DNA of 64,000 nt, taken from contig NZ_CP151943.1 of NCBI RefSeq assembly GCF_038592905.1, forward strand, positions 5,158,501-5,222,500. Reading direction: 5' to 3'. Positions 1-8,528 of this stretch are shown here, piece by piece (position 1 is the stretch's first letter; the number at the start of each line of letters is the position of its first letter). The DNA comes from Neobacillus sp. FSL H8-0543 (GTDB taxonomy: Bacteria; Bacillota; Bacilli; Bacillales; Cytobacillaceae). A program made the translations under genes and the position numbers. Under the pieces are notes generated by a model. The model made no database searches. It saw only the letters and a list, made by a program, of their open reading frames with translations, and was not told the origin of the DNA.

Positions 1-993
1 TATAAGAAGGATATTAACCTTGGTGATTACAGTAAAGAAGATTTAATTAAGTTTTATAAAGAAATGGTTAAAATCAGGAAATTCGATGAGAATTTAATCC
101 GTTTAATGCATGAAGGAAAGGTTTCGGGATTCTATCATTCTGGTATTGGTTCAGAGGGTCTATCCGTTGGATCCATCGTTAATAATCTTCGTGACGAGGA
201 TTATATTTTCTACAACCACCGCGGTTGTAACCAAAAGATTGCTAAAGGGGTACCACTTTCAAAAATATATGGTGACTTTTTAGGCACGATAGAAGGAACC
301 ACTAAAGGTCTGGGTGCAGGGATTGTCCATAGTGCTGACCCTTCACGCGGAGTGTTAGGGCAATGTGGAACAATCGGATCTCAGTTTAACATCGTTGTAG
401 GAACCGGTTACTCCACAAAATTACAAAACACTGACCAAGTATCAGTTTGTTATTTCGGTGATGGAGCAGCATCGAGAGAACCCCTCCATGGATCACTGAA
501 TTGGGCAGGTCTATATAAATTACCGGTTATATATATTTGTGAGAATAATGGTTATGCCATTTCTTCTACATTAGAAGAAACTCATTCGGTTAGAGAACAT
601 ATCGCCGACTGGGCATGGGGCTATGGAATTCCAAGCTGTGTGGTCGATGGAAATGACGTTTTATTAATGAATAAGGTCGTTAAGGAAGCGATTGACAGAG
701 CGCAAAGGGGAGAAGGTCCAACCTTTATTGAGGCACAGACTTTCCGTCACAGGGGTCATTTTGAAGGAGACGCCTATGATTATGTTGATAAAGCAGTGAT
801 AAACGATTGGAAAGAAAACAGAGACCCAATTAAAAACTATAAAAAACTATTGCTGGAAAATGAAATTTGTACTGAAAAGGATCTCTTAAGTATTGATGAG
901 CAACTAGACCAGGAAATTCTTGAAGCAATTAAAGTGGCAGAAGAAGCGCCGCTGCCTGATCCAAGCAGAATTTATCAAGGATTATTTGCCTAA
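1..993 (+). CDS. 2-oxoacid dehydrogenase E1 alpha (AcoA-like), 5' partial
   Basis: Thiamine-diphosphate-dependent alpha subunit of a pyruvate/acetoin/branched-chain type 2-oxoacid dehydrogenase E1, which decarboxylates the 2-oxo acid and passes the acyl group to E2. The reading frame is open from base 1, so the gene begins upstream; the first in-frame ATG (64) lies inside the conserved N-terminal region and is not the start. The TPP motif is visible as GDGAAS...ENN, and RHRGHFEGD near the C-terminus resembles AcoA. It is followed after 12 nt by the beta subunit. The true substrate (acetoin, pyruvate or another 2-oxo acid) cannot be told from the sequence. Confidence 0.93.
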   Translation, partial: YKKDINLGDYSKEDLIKFYKEMVKIRKFDENLIRLMHEGKVSGFYHSGIGSEGLSVGSIVNNLRDEDYIFYNHRGCNQKIAKGVPLSKIYGDFLGTIEGTTKGLGAGIVHSADPSRGVLGQCGTIGSQFNIVVGTGYSTKLQNTDQVSVCYFGDGAASREPLHGSLNWAGLYKLPVIYICENNGYAISSTLEETHSVREHIADWAWGYGIPSCVVDGNDVLLMNKVVKEAIDRAQRGEGPTFIEAQTFRHRGHFEGDAYDYVDKAVINDWKENRDPIKNYKKLLLENEICTEKDLLSIDEQLDQEILEAIKVAEEAPLPDPSRIYQGLFA

Positions 994-1005
994 GGAGGGG
1001 TAAGG

Positions 1006-2001
1006 ATGAGTACAAAAGTTAAAGTGAAAACGATTTCAATGCGTGATGCTATTATTGAAGCGTTAACTGAGGAAATGGAACGCGATGAAAAAACCGTTTT
1101 ATTTGGTGAAGACGTTGGTAAGTTCGGCGGCATTAACGCTGTTACAAAAGGTTTATATGATAAATTTGGCGGAAAAAGAGTATTTGATACGCCAATCGCT
1201 GAGACAACCATTGTTGGTGCCGCTTTAGGCATGGCTATTACTGGGTTGAGGCCGATTCCGGAATTACAATTTGGTGATTTTGTTGGGATTGCCTTTGATG
1301 AGGTATTTAACAAACTCGGAAAATGGCGTTATATGCACGGGGGGCAAATGGAGGTCCCTGTCACACTAAGGCTGCCAATTGGGATTGCTGGAGGGGCTGG
1401 TCCTGAGCACTCACAAAGCCCTCAAGCATTATTCATGCATGCCCCCGGAGTGCAAATTGCCATTCCTTCTACGCCATATGATGCTAAGGGCTTATTAAAA
1501 ACAGCCATTCGTGACAATAATGCCGTTCTCTTTTTTGAGCATAAGTTGCTATACGGAATGAAGGGCGAAGTGCCTGAGGAGGAGTACTTAATTCCATTAG
1601 GGAAGGCGGATATTAAACGTGAAGGAAGCGATGTAACAATTATCGCAACTGCACTGCAAGTTCACACTGCCTTAGATGCAGCCAAAACATTAGCAAAAGA
1701 AGGCATCCAAGTCGAAGTAGTCGATCCTCGCACACTTGCGCCTTTAGATAAAGAAACCATCCTTGGCTCCGTGAGAAAAACGGGGAGGGTTTTAATTGTT
1801 CATGAAGAACCAAAAACGGGTGGTTGCGGTGCAGAAATTGCCGCACAAATTTCAGAGGAAGCTTTATTCGACCTCCATGCTCCAATAAGAAGAATAGGAA
1901 GCCCGGATGTTCCAATCGCTCAAAGTATTTATTTAGAGCAATTCTACCGACCTAGTGAAGAACAAATAATCGAGGTAGTTAGGGAATTACTAGAATACTA
2001 A
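1006..2001 (+). CDS. 2-oxoacid dehydrogenase E1 beta (transketolase-like)
   Basis: Beta subunit of the E1 component, 331 aa, full length for AcoB/PdhB-type proteins. The ATG at 1006 follows AGGAGGGG (993-1000). Seen motifs are FGEDVGKFGG near residue 35, the pyrimidine-binding segment FDTPIAE, and a C-terminal transketolase domain ending in the usual QIIEVVRELL helix. It forms the alpha2beta2 E1 with the preceding gene and shares its operon. A hairpin without a T-run separates it from E2. Confidence 0.95.
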   Translation: MSTKVKVKTISMRDAIIEALTEEMERDEKTVLFGEDVGKFGGINAVTKGLYDKFGGKRVFDTPIAETTIVGAALGMAITGLRPIPELQFGDFVGIAFDEVFNKLGKWRYMHGGQMEVPVTLRLPIGIAGGAGPEHSQSPQALFMHAPGVQIAIPSTPYDAKGLLKTAIRDNNAVLFFEHKLLYGMKGEVPEEEYLIPLGKADIKREGSDVTIIATALQVHTALDAAKTLAKEGIQVEVVDPRTLAPLDKETILGSVRKTGRVLIVHEEPKTGGCGAEIAAQISEEALFDLHAPIRRIGSPDVPIAQSIYLEQFYRPSEEQIIEVVRELLEY

Positions 2002-2010
2002 ACAGATAGT

Positions 2011-2037
2011 CCGAATACATCTTAATGGTGTATTCGG
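2011..2037 (+). other. Intercistronic stem-loop between E1 beta and E2
   Basis: Perfect 9-bp inverted repeat CCGAATACA / TGTATTCGG with a 9-nt loop in the 70-nt E1 beta-E2 gap. No T-run follows, so it is not a classical terminator. It may protect or mark an mRNA processing site that sets subunit stoichiometry (inference). Confidence 0.5.
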
Positions 2038-2071
2038 AAGGTTATACATAATGAAGAAGGAGGAGAATTCG

Positions 2072-3235
2072 ATGAATGAAGTAAAAATGCCTAGACTCGG
2101 AGTAACAATGAAAGCTGGGACAGTATCTTCCTGGTTAGTTGAGGAAGGTGATTATGTTGAAAAGGGTGATTATCTGTTTGAATTGGAAACAGAAAAATCA
2201 ACAGTAGAAATCGAAGCAATGGCCTCAGGAGTTTTACGTAAGGTAATCATCCCAGAAGGTGAAGAAGTTTCCGTTAATACGGTCATTGCTATTATTGCCC
2301 AAGAGGATGAGGAGATTGATTTTACTCCATATTTTGAAACAAATCCTATTGAAGTTACAGAGACACAAACAGCGGCAACCGTCGAAGCTGTAGAAGAGAA
2401 ACCAGTAGTAGCGAAGGTTGGCGGAGGTGGCAAAGTTGCGCCAAAGGCACGTCAGTTAGCTAAGCAATTAGGTGTTGTCCTCGAAACTGTAATTGGCACA
2501 GGAAGAGATGGGTTGATTACCGAAAAAGATGTGCAAAATGCGGTTAACCAAAATACATCCATTAGAGTCAAAGAAACCATTAGTTTAAATAATGTAAAGA
2601 AATCGATGTCAGAGAACATGTTGAATAGCTGGAGAAATATTCCTCAGTTTACTCAGATTGTCAGTGTCAACATGGAGAACGTCTTGAAGACAAAGAAAGA
2701 ATTGGAGGGCGTTTCCATAAACGATTTGATTGTTAAGACAGTTGCAAATGTAGTTCAGGAGAATTTAATTGTCAATAGTAGTTTAGAAGACAATAAAATC
2801 CTTGTTTATGAGGATGTCAATATTTCAGTTGCCGTTAACAGCGAACAAGGCTTAGTCGTTCCAGTTATCAAAAACGCAAACAAAAAACTAATTTCTGAAA
2901 TTTCGAGGGAAATCAAAGGTCTCTCAGAAAAGGCTCAAAATAATCAGTTGACGCTAGATGACTATGCACATGGAACAATTACTGTGTCAAATTTAGGGAG
3001 CCTAGGAATTGAAACAGGGACACCAATTATCAATATTCCGCAATCTACCATTATTTTTGCGGGTAGTATTCAAAGGGTTCCAGTCATTAACGAGTACGAC
3101 GAAATTACGATTGCCTCAATGATGAAGCTTTCAATAGCCTATGATCACCGTTTTATCGACGGTGTTACTGCTGCAGGTTTCACAAATGCCTTAAAAGATG
3201 CTCTTGAGAATTTGTCTGTCAATTACCTTTCATAA
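2072..3235 (+). CDS. 2-oxoacid dehydrogenase E2 (dihydrolipoamide acyltransferase)
   Basis: Lipoyl-bearing acyltransferase core of the complex. I chose the ATG at 2072 (387 aa) because GGAGGAG ends about 7 nt before it; the in-frame ATG at 2051 lies upstream of that site. There is one N-terminal lipoyl domain (lipoyl lysine K42 in ETEKS), an acidic linker, a peripheral-subunit-binding domain around residues 122-155 (PKARQLAKQLG), and a C-terminal catalytic domain with the HxxxD motif in YDHRFIDG. No E3 (dihydrolipoamide dehydrogenase) gene follows, so E3 must be upstream or supplied from another locus. Confidence 0.94.
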   Translation: MNEVKMPRLGVTMKAGTVSSWLVEEGDYVEKGDYLFELETEKSTVEIEAMASGVLRKVIIPEGEEVSVNTVIAIIAQEDEEIDFTPYFETNPIEVTETQTAATVEAVEEKPVVAKVGGGGKVAPKARQLAKQLGVVLETVIGTGRDGLITEKDVQNAVNQNTSIRVKETISLNNVKKSMSENMLNSWRNIPQFTQIVSVNMENVLKTKKELEGVSINDLIVKTVANVVQENLIVNSSLEDNKILVYEDVNISVAVNSEQGLVVPVIKNANKKLISEISREIKGLSEKAQNNQLTLDDYAHGTITVSNLGSLGIETGTPIINIPQSTIIFAGSIQRVPVINEYDEITIASMMKLSIAYDHRFIDGVTAAGFTNALKDALENLSVNYLS

Positions 3236-3263
3236 GAGGGCCAGATTGGTTCTCTTCTTTGTC
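3234..3263 (+). terminator. Terminator of the E1/E2 operon
   Basis: AAGAGGGCCA / TGGTTCTCTT stem (two G-U pairs, 3-nt loop) overlapping the E2 stop codon, followed by a T-rich stretch. Moderate strength. Confidence 0.55.
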
Positions 3264-3276
3264 ATTATTTATAAAA

Positions 3277-3452
3277 TGGCTGTGTAATTGTTAGTGTTGA
3301 TTTTTGCGAAATCCGCTTCGCTTTCCGCGGGTTCGCCGGTGAGCCTCCTCGGTCGTTCCTCCCTGTGGGGTCTCACCGTGCTCAAATCTGAGCAGGAGTC
3401 TCGCAGATTTCGCAAAAATCTATTCAAAATAACCTTCTCATTAACACAGCCA
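3277..3452. repeat. Palindromic MITE-like intergenic repeat
   Basis: An element of about 176 bp bounded by inverted termini TGGCTGTGTAA / TTAACACAGCCA, with an inner inverted pair GATTTTTGCGAAATC / GATTTCGCAAAAATC. Its core (GCTTTCCGCGGG ... GAGCCTCCTCGG ... GGGGTCTCACC) is GC-rich against the AT-rich flanks. From memory this core matches a dispersed intergenic repeat common in Bacillaceae genomes. It has no coding capacity of its own; short frames across it are chance. Confidence 0.75.
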
Positions 3453-3488
3453 ATAAAGTTTATTATTATCCAAAAGGAGTGATTTGTT

Positions 3489-4703
3489 GTGTTCAATTTT
3501 ACTGAAAGTGAAGAGCAGAGACGGATGCTTGATGATGCAACTGAAATTATGAAGAAGTATGTGTTTCCAAATGAAAAGTACATGGTCCCACATCGCGGGT
3601 TACCGGGTGAGATATTGAAGCCGTTGCAGCAAATAGTTAAGGAAAAGGGTTTATGGGCAGGCCACTTACCCAAAGAATTTGGCGGTATCGGGATGGGCTT
3701 TGTGTCCTTAGGATTGCTTTCCGAAGTAATTGGCCAGAGTCCAATCGGTCCATATGTTTTTGGTTCGATGGCTCCTGACGCCGGAAATGGTGAAATTTTG
3801 GTCCATGCGGCGAGTGAAGAACAAAAGGAAAAATACTTAAGGCCTCTAGCAAATTATGAAATTCGCTCTTGTTTCGCAATGACTGAGCCTGAAGTTTCTG
3901 GCTCTGACCCAAGAACATTACTCGGGACAGCCGTTCAGGATGGTGATGAATGGGTAATTAATGCTCATAAGTGGTATACGACAGGTGCTGAAGGTGCGGC
4001 TTTTGCTATTGCGATGGTTGTAACCGACCCTGATGCAGAACCTCACCAACGAACAAGTTTGTTTATAGTCGAAACAGATAATCCTGGATTTGAAATCGTC
4101 CGCGAGGTACCTGTCATGGGTGACCATTACCCAGGCGGGCACTGTGAAGTTCGTTTTAATGATTGTCGTATACCAGCAAAAAATTTGCTTGGTAAACGAG
4201 GCGAAGGGTTTAAACTGGCACAATTGCGATTAGGGCCAGGTAGAATCACTCATGCCATGCGTTGGCTCGGTGTTGCTCGCCGCTCATTGAATGAGATGAT
4301 TGTCTATTCGCTAACAAAAAAGGATGGCGAGAAAACTCTTGCTGACTCACAAACCATTCAAAATTATATCGCCGATTCAGAAGCTGAAATTCAAGCCTCC
4401 AGATTGCTGACCCTGCAGGCCGCTTGGAAAATGGATCAGGGAGATCAAGCTCGAAAGGAAGTTTCCCTTATCAAATTTTACGGTGCTCAGATGTTAAACA
4501 ACGTCCTTGATCGTGCCATTCAAACCTTAGGTATGTATGGCGTATCTCAGAATACACCACTTGAGGGTCTGCTTCGGGAAGCAAGGGCAGCACGAATTTA
4601 CGATGGTGCTGATGAAGTGCATCGTATGGTTGTTGCACGTCAAGTCTTGAAGGAGTTCAAATTAAAGGAGAGATTGAATGAGCCAACAGCAGTTCCAAAA
4701 TAA
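3489..4703 (+). CDS. Acyl-CoA dehydrogenase, ACAD10/ACAD11-type
   Basis: Flavin-dependent acyl-CoA dehydrogenase-fold enzyme, 404 aa. The GTG start at 3489 follows AAAGGAGT (3473-3480). It carries AMTEPEVSGSD, HKWYTTGA, RLGPGRITHAMR and YDGADEVH, signatures of the ACAD10/11 branch rather than classical short- or medium-chain enzymes, whose catalytic Glu sits in YEGT; here that position is Asp. Human ACAD11 and Pseudomonas LvaC, of this branch, eliminate phosphate from 4-phosphoacyl-CoA. The 3' end overlaps the following kinase gene by 26 nt, matching the kinase-ACAD fusion of ACAD11 (family knowledge plus inference). Confidence 0.88.
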   Translation: MFNFTESEEQRRMLDDATEIMKKYVFPNEKYMVPHRGLPGEILKPLQQIVKEKGLWAGHLPKEFGGIGMGFVSLGLLSEVIGQSPIGPYVFGSMAPDAGNGEILVHAASEEQKEKYLRPLANYEIRSCFAMTEPEVSGSDPRTLLGTAVQDGDEWVINAHKWYTTGAEGAAFAIAMVVTDPDAEPHQRTSLFIVETDNPGFEIVREVPVMGDHYPGGHCEVRFNDCRIPAKNLLGKRGEGFKLAQLRLGPGRITHAMRWLGVARRSLNEMIVYSLTKKDGEKTLADSQTIQNYIADSEAEIQASRLLTLQAAWKMDQGDQARKEVSLIKFYGAQMLNNVLDRAIQTLGMYGVSQNTPLEGLLREARAARIYDGADEVHRMVVARQVLKEFKLKERLNEPTAVPK

Positions 4704-5730
4704 AATAAATGATATTAACTGGCTAACGGTTGAGGAATATATTCGCGAGCAAATACCTGGGCTGACAGATGATGCACTACAGGTAAAGCCATTTTCTGCA
4801 GGTTACTCAAATTTAACTTACTTTATTTCAATTGGCAATTGGCAAGCGGTTTTAAGGAGACCTCCGTTTGGTCCTATACCACCAAAGGCGCATGACATGA
4901 AAAGAGAATATGAAATATTAGAAAAACTTAATCGTGTATTCCCGCTCGCACCTAAGCCCTATTTTTTCTGCGAGGATCCAAGTGTAATGGACCGGCATTT
5001 CTATGTGATGGAGAAAAAGGAGGGTGTCGTCCTGGATGATTCCCTGCCGATGGAGTTTGAAGATCGGGCAGATACGGGGATTCTAGTTTCAACTGCCGTG
5101 GTCGATACATTAGTCAAATTGCATGCCGTGGATTATAAAGCAGCAGAGTTAACTAGTATCGGCTATCCGGAAGGGTATTTAAGCAGACAGGTAAATGGAT
5201 GGATTAAGCGATTCCATAATGCCAAAACAAACGATATCCCCGGAGTTGAATCACTAGAGAAATGGCTGATTGACAATATCCCACCTTCACAGGCACCAAC
5301 GATTGTTCATAATGATTTCAAGCTGAATAACATGATGTTTTCAGCTACAAATCCAGGAGAGATAATCGGTGTCTTTGATTGGGAATTAAGTACGATTGGT
5401 GATCCCTTAACTGATGTGGCAGCAGCCTTGGCATATTGGACGGAACCAGGGGAAGTAGAATCAGGATTAACCACGGTAACGACAAAACCAGGATTTATTT
5501 CTAGAAAAGAAATGCTGAAAATGTATTCGAAGAAAAGTGGCAGGGATGTAACACATATTGATTACTACCTTACTTTTGCTTTTTACAAAATTGCCGTCAT
5601 TCTCCAGCAAATCTATTATCGCTGGAAAATTGGAGAAGCAACAGATGAACGTTTTAGCAGGTTGGATGTTGGAATCAAGAACCTGCTTGAACAAGCGGGT
5701 AAGGCACAGAGAAAAGAGATTTTAAAATAG
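4678..5730 (+). CDS. APH-type phosphotransferase (ACAD11 kinase-domain/LvaA-like)
   Basis: Aminoglycoside-phosphotransferase-fold kinase, 350 aa, of the subgroup fused to ACAD in ACAD10/11. The Brenner loop HNDFKLNN (H211, D213, N218) and the metal-binding FDWE (D234) are intact, and the N-lobe shows FSAGYSNLTY and a nucleotide-binding VLRRPP segment, so it should be active. Known relatives phosphorylate the 4-hydroxyl of 4-hydroxyacyl-CoA. It overlaps the preceding dehydrogenase gene, implying translational coupling. It is unlikely to be an antibiotic-resistance gene. Confidence 0.86.
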   Translation: MSQQQFQNKINDINWLTVEEYIREQIPGLTDDALQVKPFSAGYSNLTYFISIGNWQAVLRRPPFGPIPPKAHDMKREYEILEKLNRVFPLAPKPYFFCEDPSVMDRHFYVMEKKEGVVLDDSLPMEFEDRADTGILVSTAVVDTLVKLHAVDYKAAELTSIGYPEGYLSRQVNGWIKRFHNAKTNDIPGVESLEKWLIDNIPPSQAPTIVHNDFKLNNMMFSATNPGEIIGVFDWELSTIGDPLTDVAAALAYWTEPGEVESGLTTVTTKPGFISRKEMLKMYSKKSGRDVTHIDYYLTFAFYKIAVILQQIYYRWKIGEATDERFSRLDVGIKNLLEQAGKAQRKEILK

Positions 5731-5751
5731 ATCTCAATTGGAGGGAAAATA

Positions 5752-6897
5752 ATGTCTGAATTATTATTAGACAAAGAACTGCAACTATTAAAAAAGACCG
5801 TACAGTCGTTTATTAAAGAAAGTGTCGCACCAGCAGAATTATCGCCTGGAGAATATGTGAAAAAATTGCCTGAAGAAGTAGTTTCTCGACTGCAAACGGA
5901 AGCAAAGAGTTCGGGACTGCAAGCATTAGGAGCAAAAAAGGAATGGGGCGGTGCCGGCTTATCTGTACTGGCAAGGGCAGTTTTGCTTGAAGAAGCTGCC
6001 CAGCATCGTCTAGGGCTTTACCATCCAGCGGGCGATGCCTTTGGAGGTGAATTTCCTCGTTTCTTAGAAAAATGTTCCAATGAGCAAGTTGAATGGTTGA
6101 TTAAACCCGCTATTACTGAAGGAAAAGGTTGTTTTATTGCTCTGTGGGAGGAACATGAGGATAACTACCTAGAGAATCTGACCGCCACTGCAGTCAAGGA
6201 CGGAAATGAATGGGTACTTAACGGGAAAAAGACATACATCCAAAACCTGGAACAGTCTGCTTTTGGCGCAGTCCTTGTGAATTGTCTGTTAGATAATGGG
6301 GAAAGTCAGCCGACTCTTTTCCTATTAGAGCTGGATGACCAATTAGAAGAACAGGAAACGGTTTTGATTGATGTTCAAACAACACATAGCATTTCATTAA
6401 AAAATTATCGATTGAATGATAGTCAACGTATTGGTGAAGTGGGTGAGGGCGCTGACTTAATTAAGCTGTGGCTGGCAGAAGCACAAATTCTGCTTGCTGC
6501 AAAATCTATTGGGGTAGCTTCTAAAGCCCTTGAGTACGGAAAGCAGTTTGCCAAAATTAGAATTACAAGGGGGCAGCCGCTAGCAGAATTCCCGTCCATT
6601 CGAACCATGCTTGCGAAAGCGGTTATTAATCTTCAGGCCGCGAGATTAATGGTTCAAGATGCTGCAAAAAAAGTAGATTCTCAAATATCTGATTCCGAAC
6701 TTGCTGCGCAAATGGCAAAGCTTCATGCCACGGAAACAGCTGCAAAAATTATCGATGATGTGCTGCAAATCCATGGTGGAACAGGCTATGCTGGCGACCT
6801 GCCAATTGAACGCTGGTTCAAGGAAATACGAATTGCCAGGCTTAACCTGCAAAAAGCTGAAACAATTATTGAAAACGTAGCAGGGTCAATATTATAG
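5752..6897 (+). CDS. Degenerate acyl-CoA dehydrogenase-family protein
   Basis: A 381-aa acyl-CoA dehydrogenase-fold protein directly downstream of the kinase gene (22-nt gap). The three-domain architecture is recognisable (NGKKTYIQN, IHGGTGYAGDLPIERWFKEIR), but the conserved TEPxxGSD flavin/substrate segment is replaced by a WEEHEDNY sequence and the C-terminal Y(E/G)GTNE loop is missing. It may be a non-catalytic partner of the ACAD11-like subunit, as in heteromeric acyl-CoA dehydrogenases of actinobacteria, or act on an unusual substrate (inference). Confidence 0.8.
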   Translation: MSELLLDKELQLLKKTVQSFIKESVAPAELSPGEYVKKLPEEVVSRLQTEAKSSGLQALGAKKEWGGAGLSVLARAVLLEEAAQHRLGLYHPAGDAFGGEFPRFLEKCSNEQVEWLIKPAITEGKGCFIALWEEHEDNYLENLTATAVKDGNEWVLNGKKTYIQNLEQSAFGAVLVNCLLDNGESQPTLFLLELDDQLEEQETVLIDVQTTHSISLKNYRLNDSQRIGEVGEGADLIKLWLAEAQILLAAKSIGVASKALEYGKQFAKIRITRGQPLAEFPSIRTMLAKAVINLQAARLMVQDAAKKVDSQISDSELAAQMAKLHATETAAKIIDDVLQIHGGTGYAGDLPIERWFKEIRIARLNLQKAETIIENVAGSIL

Positions 6898-6959
6898 CAA
6901 GTAAAAGGTTTAGTATAAGTTTTCGCTTAAAAATGGACTCATAGAAAGGGGGCGGTAAA

Positions 6960-8528
6960 ATGCTTGAATTGATGAAATCAAGACAATTGTTAGTAGACCA
7001 AATGCTTACACGTTCAACTAGACGGTTTCCTACTAAAATAGCTTTAGTAAATAAGAATCAACGTGTAACATACAACGACCTTCAAGAGCGTGTCAACAAT
7101 TTAGCAGGCTGGTTCCAAATTAAAGGAATTGCTAAAGGAGACAAGGTAGCTTTATTACTATTCACCCGAATAGAGTATGCAGAATGTTTATTAGCACTAG
7201 CAAGAATCGGTGCAGTTGCAGTGACCATAAACTTTCGTTTACAACCAAATGAAATCGAATATATTTTAAATAATTCCGATGCCAAAATGCTTATTGTAGA
7301 TCACGATCTGACTTCAACAATTGAACCGATTCGTGAAAACCTTCCTTTAATTAGGGATACTATTGTTATTGAAAACAGCTCATCTGATCCTTCTAACTAT
7401 TCCTACAAGAATATATTTTCAAACACATATTATCCAAATTTTGTTGAGTTAGAGGATGATGATGACTTCCTAATTGTTTATACATCAGGTACGACTGGAA
7501 AACCAAAGGGTGCTGTCCTTACACATAAGAATGTTTACTTAAATGCAATGAACTATTCCCTGGAATTTGGACTTACAAAAGATGAAGTCCAGTTAATAAC
7601 CACCCCAATGTTTCATATTGGCGGAATTTCAGCCCTAAGCATGGTGATGTTAATGGGTGGCACGTCTGTTTTACATGAAAAATTTGATCCAGAGAATGTT
7701 TTGCAAACCTATCAATCTGAGAACATTACCTACTCCTTCATGGTCCCTTCGATGTGGAATATGCTGTTAGAGCATCCAAAGTTTTCGGAATATAATCTTA
7801 CAAGCCTTAGAGTTCTTTGTACGGCAGCTGCATCGACACCATTAGAACTGAAGAAACGTCTCATGAAGCATTTTCCGAATGCAGGCGTGTTTGATACTTA
7901 TGGACAGACGGAAACCTCTCCAGGTACGACTACACTAAAGCCAACAGACTCTCTAAATAAGTCTGGATCAGTTGGTTTGTCCTTTACGAATGTAGAGATT
8001 CGTGTCGTGGATGAACAGATGAAAGATGTTCCAAATGGACAGGTCGGCGAAATTATCTTTAGAGGTCCAACCATTATGAAGGAATACTATAAAAACCCAG
8101 AAGCAACTAAGGAGGCCTTTGCAGGCGGATGGCTCCATAGTGGTGATTTGGTTGTAGTCGATGACGATGGGTACATCTCGGTTGTTGACCGTAAGAAGGA
8201 TATGCTTATTAGTGGCGGTGAGAATGTTTATCCAAAAGAAATTGAAGAAATTTTGTATACACACGCGGATATCCTTGAGGCAGCTGTTGTTGGAGTTCCT
8301 GATGAAAAATGGGGAGAAACAGTAAAGGCTTTCGTTGTGATACGGGGTGGGAAAATTTTATCCGAACAAGAAGTGATTGATTATTGTTCTGGAAAAATAG
8401 CAAACTACAAAAAGCCGCGATATGTTGAATTTGTACAGGAATTGCCACGAAATGCTGCTGGGAAAATTCTAAAGACTGTTCTTAGGAAGAATGATTCCAG
8501 GAGTCTCACTAATGAAGTTCAAAGATAA
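6960..8528 (+). CDS. AMP-forming acyl-CoA ligase
   Basis: Activates a carboxylic acid to its CoA thioester via an acyl-adenylate; 522 aa, usual length for the ANL family. Motifs: YTSGTTGKPKG (ATP loop), YGQTETSP, GWLHSGD, DRKKDMLISGGENVYP and the C-terminal catalytic lysine in PRNAAGKILK. The ATG at 6960 follows AAAGGGGGCGG. Its 3' end overlaps the SDR gene. In this cluster it probably loads the substrate acid onto CoA; the chain length it prefers is not predictable. Confidence 0.92.
   Translation: MLELMKSRQLLVDQMLTRSTRRFPTKIALVNKNQRVTYNDLQERVNNLAGWFQIKGIAKGDKVALLLFTRIEYAECLLALARIGAVAVTINFRLQPNEIEYILNNSDAKMLIVDHDLTSTIEPIRENLPLIRDTIVIENSSSDPSNYSYKNIFSNTYYPNFVELEDDDDFLIVYTSGTTGKPKGAVLTHKNVYLNAMNYSLEFGLTKDEVQLITTPMFHIGGISALSMVMLMGGTSVLHEKFDPENVLQTYQSENITYSFMVPSMWNMLLEHPKFSEYNLTSLRVLCTAAASTPLELKKRLMKHFPNAGVFDTYGQTETSPGTTTLKPTDSLNKSGSVGLSFTNVEIRVVDEQMKDVPNGQVGEIIFRGPTIMKEYYKNPEATKEAFAGGWLHSGDLVVVDDDGYISVVDRKKDMLISGGENVYPKEIEEILYTHADILEAAVVGVPDEKWGETVKAFVVIRGGKILSEQEVIDYCSGKIANYKKPRYVEFVQELPRNAAGKILKTVLRKNDSRSLTNEVQR

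Noticed and set aside
3269..3673. ORFs crossing the palindromic repeat and entering the ACAD gene antisense
   Set aside because: No ribosome site, overlap a clear gene and a noncoding repeat.
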